Shown here piece after piece: positions 35,801 to 43,018 of a stretch of 64,000 bases of DNA (its first letter is position 1; every line of letters begins with the position of its first letter). Origin of the DNA: CAYRTD01 sp964595055. Its GTDB lineage: Bacteria; Bacteroidota; Bacteroidia; Bacteroidales; GCA-2748055. The translations under genes and the position numbers were made by a program. Below the pieces are notes generated by a model. The model was given only the letters and a program-made list of their open reading frames with translations. It did not search any database and was not told the DNA's origin. The DNA lies in the NCBI GenBank assembly GCA_964595055.1, contig CAZQOV010000001.1:1-64000 (forward strand), written 5' to 3'.

Positions 35801-36161
35801 ATCCCCGGATAACCCATTGAAAAAATTTATCAATGGTCTGTACATAAAAGGCGGAATAGCTATTTAAAATGCTTCTCAACAAAAAATCTGCTTTTTGTTT
35901 TACTTCCTCCCTGGAGGCTGCAGCACCCGATTTAATAAGGGATTCAGTGTAATCTGACGCTTTTTTATCTTCGAGGCTTAACTGATATAGTTTTTCAAGG
36001 ATCCGTTTTTTCATTTCTGCTGCAGCTTTATTGGTAAAAGTTACAGCCAATATATGCCGGTATGAAGCAGGATCCGAAAACAATTCCCGGATATAATTGA
36101 GTGCAAGCTGGTATGTTTTTCCCGAGCCGGCCGATGCTGTATATAAAAGGAGATTTTTCAT
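32874..36161 (-). CDS. addA: AddA-like UvrD-family helicase/nuclease
   Basis: 1095 residues from ATG 36161; the frame stays open to 36206 but the family begins at MKNLLLYTASAGSGKT. SF1A helicase motifs in order: Walker A (TASAGSGKTYQLA), motif Ia (AVTFTNKAAAEMKKR), DEFQD (motif II), VGDVKQSIYRWRN (motif III), IMTIHKAKGLEF (motif V) and YVAFTRAESELH (motif VI). The C-terminal RecB-type nuclease has VVILDYKFGYHKK and QLHQYYHTL. It unwinds and cuts DNA ends with the AddB-like partner encoded two genes downstream. Confidence 0.92.
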   Translation of the reverse strand: MKNLLLYTASAGSGKTYQLALNYIRELFSDPASYRHILAVTFTNKAAAEMKKRILEKLYQLSLEDKKASDYTESLIKSGAAASREEVKQKADFLLRSILNSYSAFYVQTIDKFFQWVIRGFVREIGLQNGYVLELDNSPVLMEAIDLLMFDMEEDEQLKSWLIRFAEDKIKAGKSWDFYSDILTLGNEAFKETYQSIQDETEHYEERMDKFNSLLKKLNSTQESFENSLKNRARKALDMIENQGLKIADFKGGSRGVATIFSKAFNNLPGDLKISDTNRKGANDLSLWVKKNDPNEDIIRKLFEEGLNQLLMEIIDLWDQHKEEYYTSLALKNNLYTFGILNDISDRIREISREKNLFLISDASLFLKKITGENDAPFIYEKAGNHFFHYMLDEFQDTSRFQWDNFLPLIENGLSTGKNSIVVGDVKQSIYRWRNSDWKILAAELHEKISSERITHISLDTNYRSNKNIVAFNNSLFHAAPEIIKQMIKSVIRKSEIPEFEEHWLNLINKIYGEPRQKFFPKEEENNGYISHRFLPRQSKSEQLDYIKEWLPKLIKDLQDRHYSASDITILVRTGSEGRKIARILMDHDHCQNDKYNFNVISSDSLYIAKNPAVRFLTALLKFFNQPYDKINSSYIRHEYLAYVREINRVEVNWHAVFTREDASDEPMDEAFLGFEKDMGNLRKLHLYDLTESLIKIFRLNKNPDKIAYVQAFQDHVLEFTRKEGSDISAFLKYWENTSPSATLNISETQEAIRIMTIHKAKGLEFKIVIIPYCDWGLEPNSHGYVKTLLWPNTASTPYREFSHMPVSFGPAMRESNFKADYYEELFRTYVDNLNLLYVAFTRAESELHSLSALSNDKGEIKNVGDMIFKILNTCSPQENAEKYPVADLNKGVQQHGLFFSYGKPEFNKQGGKPGDSTITGLLSDYPVAHSTAKLVLNHKNIYLSDLKEDDKIHTGYGTQMHEILAGIKKYEDIGNSVRNAWLKGLLDSEERVALEIELSERLSKLPLREWFSGCWDCRTETDIMNAQGEILRPDRVMIKDQKVVILDYKFGYHKKEAHKKQLHQYYHTLKSAGYKVINLYLWYYRSNEIEEVEL

Positions 36162-36556
36162 TGGTATTCGAAAATAGGGAATAATTCCCAGAATCTGAAT
36201 GAACAAAATGAGAACCGTGGAAAAAATCTTAATTTTGAAATACCTTAAGCTGCCTTCCCTGAAAAAAGGTTACCCTAATTCGGGGCTGTTCATATTGTTC
36301 AATAACCTTTCCAATAGCTACCATCTCTGATACTCTTAATTATTGATTGTCGCAAATTCATCAGAGAATTCTGATTCATGAGAGAACATTATCCCTTGCA
36401 AATACGTAGACATTATCAATTCACATTTTTATTTAATTGCTCTGGGTGCCTAGGGAATTTAATTTGCATTTACTAAATTGCGCCATTTATTGAAAAAAGT
36501 GAGTTTTGGTAAGAAATAATCCTGATAACACAGAAATGAGTATTTAAAAACCCGAA
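36162..36556. other. Intergenic region between addA and the lipocalin gene
   Basis: About 395 AT-rich bases between divergent genes. It must hold both promoters, but I see no perfect TAnnTTTG box, no strong inverted repeat and no open frame worth calling. Confidence 0.5.
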
Positions 36557-37099
36557 ATGAAACTAAGACTGTTAAGCATAATTATAATCGCTAGTCTAGT
36601 GTCTTGTAAAATGAAAAGTACCACTCCATTTGAGACAGTCGATCAAATTGATCTTGAGAAATACGCCGGGAAATGGTATGATATTGCCCATTTTCCTTCC
36701 ACTTTTTTAAATGGATGTAAAAATATAACGGCTGAATACACCCTAAGGGATAAAAAATACATGGAGGTTTTCAATCGTTGTGAAAAGATCAGAAATGGCC
36801 ATATAAAAAGTATCAAAGGAAAAGCATTTCCTGTAAAGGGCAGCGACAATTCCAAATTAAAAATTCAGTTTATCTGGCCTTTTCGGGCCGATTACTGGAT
36901 TTTAGAAATAGAAGGGGATTACCAATATGCCTGTGTAGGAGGCCCAAACCGCAATTATGCATGGATCCTGTCAAGAACACCAAACCCCGACAAAGACATT
37001 GTTCAAAGAATGATGGATAATCTGGAAAGAAAAGGTTTTGATGTTTCCAGGTTCAGGTGGACTGTGCATGATGAAGCAGAGAGTGGGGAGAAGAAGTAG
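36557..37099 (+). CDS. Outer-membrane lipocalin (Blc-like)
   Basis: 180 residues. Signal peptide ending in LVSC (Cys17) marks it as a lipoprotein. The lipocalin barrel follows: GKWYDIAHFPSTF (SCR1 G-x-W), FNRCEKIRNG, LKIQFIWPFRADYWIL, and YAWILSRTPNPD (SCR3-like). This matches bacterial lipocalin Blc, which binds fatty acids or lysophospholipids and is induced under envelope stress or starvation. It is a single gene. Its start ATG 36557 is preceded by a short A-rich leader. Confidence 0.93.
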   Translation: MKLRLLSIIIIASLVSCKMKSTTPFETVDQIDLEKYAGKWYDIAHFPSTFLNGCKNITAEYTLRDKKYMEVFNRCEKIRNGHIKSIKGKAFPVKGSDNSKLKIQFIWPFRADYWILEIEGDYQYACVGGPNRNYAWILSRTPNPDKDIVQRMMDNLERKGFDVSRFRWTVHDEAESGEKK

Positions 37100-37251
37100 G
37101 CAGTCCCTCAACAGCCGAACCGCATCTCCGGGTAACCAGTCATAATTGATAGTGTTCGAAGTAAACGGTAATGATTGGGTCTCGACAATACCACAGTTTT
37201 TTTATCAATTATGGCGGTTGGTAAAAGGAAGGTACGAAATATTTATACTAC

Positions 37252-37279
37252 ATTAAATCAATTATTTATAAGATTTAAT
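37252..37279 (-). terminator. AT-rich hairpin downstream of mnmA
   Basis: Arms ATTAAATC (37252-37259) and GATTTAAT (37272-37279) lie 9 bases beyond the mnmA stop codon on its strand. The stem has almost no GC and no long U tract follows, so termination is uncertain. Confidence 0.3.
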
Positions 37280-37287
37280 TAGCCGGT

Positions 37288-38466
37288 TTACTCCGATATA
37301 ACTCCTGATCCCAGTAATTCATTATTCATGTACCAGGCAACAAACTGGCCGGGTGTTATTCCCCGTTGTGGTTCTTTGAATGTGATGTATATCCCATCTT
37401 CTTTTTGCATCAAAGTTCCTTCCTGTAGCGGTTGCCTGTATCGTATTCTAAAATGGTAATCGCAGCTATCTCCGTTGGTGAGTTTCAAATCCTCTCTCAG
37501 CCAATGAATTTCAGCCGAATTTACCTTTAAAGCGCTTCTGTAAAGTCCGGGATGGTTCTGACCTTGTCCAACATAAATGATATTCTTTTCCACATCAGTA
37601 GCCAGAACAAACAGGGGTTCTTTTTTTCCGCCAATATTCAAGCCTTTCCTCTGACCAATGGTAAAAAAATGAGCGCCTTTATGTCTGCCAATTTTCTTTC
37701 CGTCTTCAGGGTTATAATTCCATGATTTTGCCATTTCTTCAATGTCCCTGATCTCAGTATGCTTTTTATAAACAGAAGAGTTTACTTCAATTTCGATGAC
37801 ATTGCCTACCTTTACCGCAAGTTTTTGTTGTAAAAAAGTAGGTAAATCTACTTTTCCAACAAAACATATCCCCTGGGAATCTCTTTTTTCCGCCGAAGCC
37901 AGTTTAAGTTGGCGTGCAATTTCTCTTACTTCCGATTTCTGTAAGTTGCCAATTGGAAATAAGGTTTTTGCCAACTGCTGTTGGTTGAGCTGACAGAGAA
38001 AATAACTTTGATCTTTTTTCTGATCAGCGCCTGCAAGCAACCGGTAGATTATTTTGTTATCTCTGCGGAGCTCATCTTTCATACAATAATGTCCTGTAGC
38101 GATATAATCTGCATTGAAATGTTCAAGAGACTTAAAAAACTCATCAAACTTAATTTCCCGATTGCATAAAACATCCGGATTCGGGGTCCTGCCCTGCTCA
38201 TATTCCCTGAACATATAATCAATCACCCTTCTCTTGTATGTCTTACTTAAATCGACAACATGAAAAGGAATATCCAGTTTTTTTGCCACCAGTTCGGCAA
38301 AAGTTACGTCTTCATCCCAGGGACAATCACCTTTTAGTACACCCGTCTTATCGTGCCAATTGATCATAAATACAGCTGTAACATCATATCCTTGTTTTTT
38401 CAGCAGATATGCTGCTACACTGGAATCTACCCCACCTGAAAGTCCTATTATGGCTTTTTTTCCCAT
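37288..38466 (-). CDS. mnmA: tRNA-specific 2-thiouridylase MnmA
   Basis: 392 residues from ATG 38466. It activates U34 of Lys, Glu and Gln tRNAs with ATP and inserts sulfur. Motifs: IIGLSGGVDSSVAAYLL (PP-loop), nucleophile Cys in PNPDVLCNREIKFDEF, second catalytic Cys in SQGICFVGKVDL, and the C-terminal GITPGQFVAWY barrel. The open frame runs up to 38610, but a TATCTTTG -7 box at 38493-38486 places the transcription start near 38480, so the longer frame would not be in the mRNA. The ATG at 38478 would be nearly leaderless; MGKKAIIGLSGG fits the family best. Confidence 0.95.
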   Translation of the reverse strand: MGKKAIIGLSGGVDSSVAAYLLKKQGYDVTAVFMINWHDKTGVLKGDCPWDEDVTFAELVAKKLDIPFHVVDLSKTYKRRVIDYMFREYEQGRTPNPDVLCNREIKFDEFFKSLEHFNADYIATGHYCMKDELRRDNKIIYRLLAGADQKKDQSYFLCQLNQQQLAKTLFPIGNLQKSEVREIARQLKLASAEKRDSQGICFVGKVDLPTFLQQKLAVKVGNVIEIEVNSSVYKKHTEIRDIEEMAKSWNYNPEDGKKIGRHKGAHFFTIGQRKGLNIGGKKEPLFVLATDVEKNIIYVGQGQNHPGLYRSALKVNSAEIHWLREDLKLTNGDSCDYHFRIRYRQPLQEGTLMQKEDGIYITFKEPQRGITPGQFVAWYMNNELLGSGVISE

Positions 38467-38485
38467 CATAAAATGCATTGGTTTG

Positions 38486-38493
38486 CAAAGATA
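38486..38493 (-). promoter_or_regulatory. -7 promoter box of mnmA
   Basis: On the minus strand TATCTTTG reads from 38493 to 38486, 19 bases before the start at 38466. It decides the mnmA start against the longer open frame. Confidence 0.6.
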
Positions 38494-38520
38494 ATAAAAG
38501 AATGGGAAGGAGAAGACGGT

Positions 38521-38640
38521 CGACGGGGGGCTAAAAGAGGCTGACGGTTGGAGGTCTTTTTCTGGGCACCCGGCAAAGGCTGCTTCGCCGGTGGATGAAG
38601 AGAGTGCCACTAAGGCAGGTGAAAGCTAAGCAGAGGCGGA
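38521..38640. other. GC-rich, plus-strand purine-rich intergenic segment
   Basis: Counted by hand, 72 of 120 bases are G or C (60%), clearly above the flanking sequence. It contains imperfect pairing (GGGCACC-CGGC with GCCGGTG and GTGCC) around 38563-38612. It is not coding in any supported frame and lies between mnmA's promoter and the end of the orphan gene at 38673. It may be a structured transcript end, a dispersed repeat or a small RNA. Confidence 0.35.
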
Positions 38641-38672
38641 TGGTAGAGGCTTGCAGCAAACAGTTTGTACTT

Positions 38673-39128
38673 TTAAAACCCTCTTACTTTCAAAACAAGA
38701 TCATCATCAATGCAATTATCAATCATGTCGAGCAAATCTTCGTAAATACTGAGAAGTTCTTTGCGGATATTTTCCCAGGTAACTTTCCAGCCCGGATAAA
38801 AGGTTTTCAGATCATTAAGAAATACAATCCCTTCAACCTGCATTTTCAGGTAAGCATCAAATTCATCATAGCTTGCCGTGTTTTTCAAACGGGAATAGTG
38901 ATCCTGCAGGTGATTACGAAGACTTGTAAGCTTATTATTATCATATTGTGTCAGATCATAATAAGAGAAATCAGGATGACTTAAACTAAAAGCGGTTTGA
39001 ATCAGACTGAAAACTGATCCATGAAGATATTTGGAAGTCTCAGAGAACTTTTTATTGCTTACCGGAGACATCTCTGAGCTAAACTCAACAATATTCAAAT
39101 CTTTGTAATCAAAAAGCCTCAGTCGCAT
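38673..39128 (-). CDS. Hypothetical protein downstream of the FadR-type regulator
   Basis: 151 residues, no signal peptide or membrane segment. It is mixed charged and aromatic (SYYDLTQYDNNKLTSLRNHL, FYPGWKVTWENIRKELLSIY) and predicted mostly helical; I recognise no domain. The start ATG 39128 is 12 bases after the GntR-family regulator's stop on the same strand, so both are probably on one transcript. It could be a partner of the regulator or an unrelated cytoplasmic protein. Confidence 0.65.
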   Translation of the reverse strand: MRLRLFDYKDLNIVEFSSEMSPVSNKKFSETSKYLHGSVFSLIQTAFSLSHPDFSYYDLTQYDNNKLTSLRNHLQDHYSRLKNTASYDEFDAYLKMQVEGIVFLNDLKTFYPGWKVTWENIRKELLSIYEDLLDMIDNCIDDDLVLKVRGF

Positions 39129-39140
39129 GTTGTCAAGCTG

Positions 39141-39863
39141 TTAAAAAGGTTTCAGGTATTTATCATATATTTCCTGTGTTCGGTCAAGATGTTCTTTCAT
39201 GATTCTGTAGGCTTCCTCATGATTTCCCACTCGAATGGCTTCAAGGATTTTTTTATGGTAATGCAGGGTATTCTCCTTTTCTCCTTCAATATTGGCATAG
39301 ATATAATTCCTCATACGGGGAAGAAGAGAATAAATAGGTTCCATGGTAATCTGCATAATCGGATTCGCTGTAGATTTGGCAATGATCAGATGAAAACGAT
39401 TATCAATATCAGCTTCTTTCTGAGTGTTATCCGGGTTGCAGACTTCAAAATCCCTTATGTTCTGTTCTAGCTCCCGAATGTCATCTTCGCTCCTGTTTTT
39501 AGCAGCAAGACGGGCGATTTCCGGTTCAAATAATCTCCGAACTTCGATAAATTGACTAAGCAGATTTCTGTCAAATTTTAAATCATAGTACAAATTGAGG
39601 GTATTAATCGCATCTTCAATGTTCAGTTCATTCACATACATGCCACTACCCTTATGAATTCGTATTAACCCCCTGGCGCTTAATCTCCTGAGAGCTTCTC
39701 TGAGTGCAGTACGACTTACCCCGAAAGATTCGCACATTTCCCTCTCAGTAGGTAATTTTGAGCCTACAGCCAGTTTCTTCTCCCGAATTGCATTTTCAAT
39801 AGTCCTTTCAATTTTCAGGCTAAGGGTTTGCTTGTTGCCAATATTTTGAAATATATCATCCAT
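39141..39863 (-). CDS. FadR-subfamily GntR transcriptional regulator
   Basis: 240 residues. N-terminal winged helix (about 15-80) with KLPTEREMCESFGVSRTALREALRRL as the recognition region, and a C-terminal FCD ligand domain (about 95-230) with the metal-ligand pattern FHLIIAKSTANP plus later His (MKEHLDRTQEI). FCD regulators commonly sense small organic acids such as lactate, glycolate or gluconate. It lies directly downstream of the FAD/Fe-S oxidoreductase gene (40038-42908, same strand) but has its own promoter; regulating that gene or the whole upstream operon is a reasonable inference. Confidence 0.92.
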   Translation of the reverse strand: MDDIFQNIGNKQTLSLKIERTIENAIREKKLAVGSKLPTEREMCESFGVSRTALREALRRLSARGLIRIHKGSGMYVNELNIEDAINTLNLYYDLKFDRNLLSQFIEVRRLFEPEIARLAAKNRSEDDIRELEQNIRDFEVCNPDNTQKEADIDNRFHLIIAKSTANPIMQITMEPIYSLLPRMRNYIYANIEGEKENTLHYHKKILEAIRVGNHEEAYRIMKEHLDRTQEIYDKYLKPF

Positions 39864-40037
39864 TATCCTAATATTTTTAGCCTGAAAAATTAAGTTTTTT
39901 AAAGCACAAAAATTTCATGGCGCAAAGATACATTTTTTTTATTTTTTATTTTCCCTCTTAGTTTTAAACAGGAATAATCTATAATGTATTCAATCCTATA
40001 ACTACACCTAAGGATTTGCTAACATATCTTAAGGTAA
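39864..40037 (-). promoter_or_regulatory. Promoter region of the GntR-type regulator
   Basis: A perfect TATCTTTG -7 box on the minus strand (39930-39923) lies 60 bases upstream of the regulator start. This gives the regulator its own promoter, separate from the operon upstream. I found no convincing FadR-type half-sites (TNGTNNNACNA). Confidence 0.55.
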
Positions 40038-42908
40038 TCACAGGTTTACCCGGGAAGTTCCCTGATCATTTTGAATTAGCTCTTCCTTTGTACACTGGTT
40101 GATTAAGTAAAATATAGATTGATAACTGATCCCACTGATGTTTGAAAGCCCGATTTCACAGGTTCTGCTGTTGGATATTCCGGACCTGCATTCCCCGATT
40201 TCTTTTTTCAGATTTCTTAATGCCCATTCATTCAATTCGGGAACTGAAAATCCTTTATCCCCGGCAAATCCGCAACATCCTACCTGTTCAGGGAAAACGG
40301 GTTGTTCGACACAGATTTCGGCAAGTTTTTTAAATTTTTCTTCAAGATTCATTTTAATGCTGCTACAGGTCACATGAAAAGCCATTTTCCCTTCCTGTTT
40401 TTTTATATCAAGTTTATCCAGTAAAAAATCATGAATAAACTCCACCGGTTCATAAAGGTCCAATTTTTTACTCATCTGCTTTCTCATTCGGTAAATGCAG
40501 GGACTTGTATCACAGAGTACGGGATATTTTCCATTGCAACTGCTTATTAACAATTCCCGCTCCAGTTCCTCGCATTTCTTATTGGCAATTTCGAAGAATC
40601 CCTTACTTTCCCAGGGCATGCCACAGCATAAATGGTTCATATTTTCAGGGAAAATTACCTGAAAACCTGCTCTGTTAAGTACCCTAAGGGTTACATTTAC
40701 CAGTGAATCCATTGCTTTTTGATTTGATGACGGCCCCATAGCCTGATTGATACAACTGGGGAAATACACGATCTTACCAGTTCTTTCTGTCTCACAGTTG
40801 GTCAAATATTTTTTATCCAGTACAGCAGGACCAGGCATATGGGGATTCCATTGCGGAATTCTCTTCAGAGAAAGAGTTCTAACTCCCCGGGTAAAAAAAC
40901 CAAAGTTTTTGGTTCCTAAGGTCTGATGAAAAAAATGAACCAATCCAAGTCCTTTTCGCATTGCACTGAGGGTCAGGCTAAGGTTATCACTCAGACCCTT
41001 TGCCACAGCCTGCGGGATTTTTCTGGTCTTATTGGTATTGTTCCTCAGTTTTTTTATCAGCACGCCGGTATCGATATCCAGGGGACAAGTAACAGAGCAT
41101 AGTCCATCGCCTGCACAGGTCTTGTCACCCATATATTTAAAAGCACGGCTTATTTCCCGGATCCGGTTATTGTGTTCATTCCTTCTTATTAGTTTTAATT
41201 CTCGCTGAACTACAATTCTTTGCCTGGCAGAAAGCGTTAAGCCTGTACTCAAACAACTGATCTCACAGAATCCACATTCTATGCATTTATCTACAGATTC
41301 ATCCACCTCCGGAAATTGCTTGAAATTCTTGAGGTGGATTTTTTCATCATCATTGATGATAACTCCGGGATTAAGGATATTCTCAGGATCAAATATCCTT
41401 TTGACTTCCTTCATATATTCATACAACTTTTCTCCCCATTCATATTTAACGAAAGGAGCCATATTCAGGCCGGTTCCATGCTCTGCCTTTAATGATCCAT
41501 TGTATTTTTTAACGATAAGTTCAGTGACCTTCTGAATCAATCCTTCATATTGTTTCAGTTCAACCTGATCCTCAAAGTTTTGAGAAAAAATAAAATGCAG
41601 ATTACCATCAAGTGCATGACCATAAATGACTGCATCTTCATAACCATTTTCATCAAGCAGGTTTCTGAGATCTCCGGCAGCCTCTGTTAATCGTTCCGTT
41701 CTGACCGCCACATCCTCAATTATAACCACTGTTCCGGGCTTTCTCATCCCTCCTGCCGAAGGAAAAACTCCTTTTCTTACTTTCCAGACTTCCAAAATTT
41801 CTTTGGGATCTCTGGTTAAGGTAAAATTTCTTTCCAGTTTGAAACCTGACAAGACTTTTTTAGTTTTACCGGTCATAACATCAAGTTCATCTTCACTTTC
41901 TGCCTCAAGATCAATCAGCAAGGCTGTAACTTCTGGATGAAAATTCCGAATATATTCGGGAATTCCTTTTTGTCCTTCTACAGAAGCAAGGGCTTTTCGA
42001 TCCATAAGTTCTATAGCAGGCACTCCGGCTTCTTTTAAAAGTGGAACAGCTTTACTTGCTTCAGTCGAATTGCAGAAATAAACAAGCGATGAAGCTCGGA
42101 AATTTTTCAGGGGAACCGTTTCAAAAACTGCCTCAGAAACAAACCCGAGGGTACCCTCCGAACCGACCATTAGGTGAAGAATAATATCGAAGGGATCATC
42201 AAAATCCACAAAAGAATTCATTCCATAACCGGTCGTATTTTTAATACTGTATTTTTCTTTTATTAACTTAACCCCTTCAGGATCAGTTTTGATTTTATTT
42301 CTTAATTTTTCAATTCCAGAAATAATACCCGGCTTTTTTTGGGTGAATTGTTTCTTGCTCTCTTCATTGGAAGTGTCGAGCAAAGTACCGTCGTTAAAAA
42401 TGATCCTTGCAGAACGAATGGTTGCATAAGAATTTGCATGGATACCACAACTCATGCCACTGGCGTTATTAGCTACAATACCTCCTACCATAGCTGAATT
42501 GACAGAAGCAGGGTCGGGCCCGAATTTCATTCCGTAAGGTTTCAGTACCTGGTTGAGTCTCAATCCGGTGATTCCTGGCTGAGTTCTGACAAATTTACCC
42601 TTCTCCAGAACCTCTGTCTTGCTCCAATCGTCACCAGAAACCAGCATAAGAACAGAATCCGTAATGGCCTGACCCGATAATGATGTTCCCGCTGCACGGA
42701 ATGTCAATGGAATATGCTTTTCCTTTAGTTTTTTAATGATAAAAATGACCTCATCTTCATTTCCGGGTTTAACGATCATCTGCGGGATTTTTTTATAACA
42801 TCCTGCATCAGCACTCCAGGCAATAAGAGAAAGAGAATCGACCCATACCGAAGCCTTACCTGTTTTCCCAATGATGCTTTTGTATAAAGTTTTAATTTCC
42901 GGTTTCAT
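40038..42908 (-). CDS. FAD-linked, Fe-S oxidoreductase (D-lactate dehydrogenase / D-2-hydroxy-acid dehydrogenase type)
   Basis: 956 residues from ATG 42908 (a GTG at 42953 would add 15). Order: FAD-binding PCMH domain (FRAAGTSLSGQAITD, LMVGSEGTLGFVSE), FAD-oxidase C-domain (GTGLNMAPFV, IFDPENILNPGVI), a two-cluster ferredoxin domain (CIECGFCEISC and CAGDGLCSVTCPLD), and CCG domains (HLCCGMPWESKG, VGCCGFAGDKGF). This GlcD-GlcF-like fusion is the build of quinone-linked D-lactate or D-2-hydroxyglutarate dehydrogenases (YdiJ/Dld-II group). It sits 110 bases after the NagB-PIG-L gene and before a FadR-type regulator. In this context D-lactate, released when MurNAc is cleaved, is a likely substrate. 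Confidence 0.88.
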   Translation of the reverse strand: MKPEIKTLYKSIIGKTGKASVWVDSLSLIAWSADAGCYKKIPQMIVKPGNEDEVIFIIKKLKEKHIPLTFRAAGTSLSGQAITDSVLMLVSGDDWSKTEVLEKGKFVRTQPGITGLRLNQVLKPYGMKFGPDPASVNSAMVGGIVANNASGMSCGIHANSYATIRSARIIFNDGTLLDTSNEESKKQFTQKKPGIISGIEKLRNKIKTDPEGVKLIKEKYSIKNTTGYGMNSFVDFDDPFDIILHLMVGSEGTLGFVSEAVFETVPLKNFRASSLVYFCNSTEASKAVPLLKEAGVPAIELMDRKALASVEGQKGIPEYIRNFHPEVTALLIDLEAESEDELDVMTGKTKKVLSGFKLERNFTLTRDPKEILEVWKVRKGVFPSAGGMRKPGTVVIIEDVAVRTERLTEAAGDLRNLLDENGYEDAVIYGHALDGNLHFIFSQNFEDQVELKQYEGLIQKVTELIVKKYNGSLKAEHGTGLNMAPFVKYEWGEKLYEYMKEVKRIFDPENILNPGVIINDDEKIHLKNFKQFPEVDESVDKCIECGFCEISCLSTGLTLSARQRIVVQRELKLIRRNEHNNRIREISRAFKYMGDKTCAGDGLCSVTCPLDIDTGVLIKKLRNNTNKTRKIPQAVAKGLSDNLSLTLSAMRKGLGLVHFFHQTLGTKNFGFFTRGVRTLSLKRIPQWNPHMPGPAVLDKKYLTNCETERTGKIVYFPSCINQAMGPSSNQKAMDSLVNVTLRVLNRAGFQVIFPENMNHLCCGMPWESKGFFEIANKKCEELERELLISSCNGKYPVLCDTSPCIYRMRKQMSKKLDLYEPVEFIHDFLLDKLDIKKQEGKMAFHVTCSSIKMNLEEKFKKLAEICVEQPVFPEQVGCCGFAGDKGFSVPELNEWALRNLKKEIGECRSGISNSRTCEIGLSNISGISYQSIFYLINQCTKEELIQNDQGTSRVNL

Positions 42909-43018
42909 AACAGGAGATTTTGTAACATTCCTATCGGCTTTTTTTTGACGCACAGCTACTCATAATGATTGCCAAATAATTCATAACGTGCTTATTTGTT
43001 TTAATTAACCTGTGCAAA

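Noticed and set aside
38467..38610. Extended N-terminus of MnmA
   Set aside because: A TATCTTTG promoter box lies inside it and the residues do not resemble the family; the start at 38466 is preferred.
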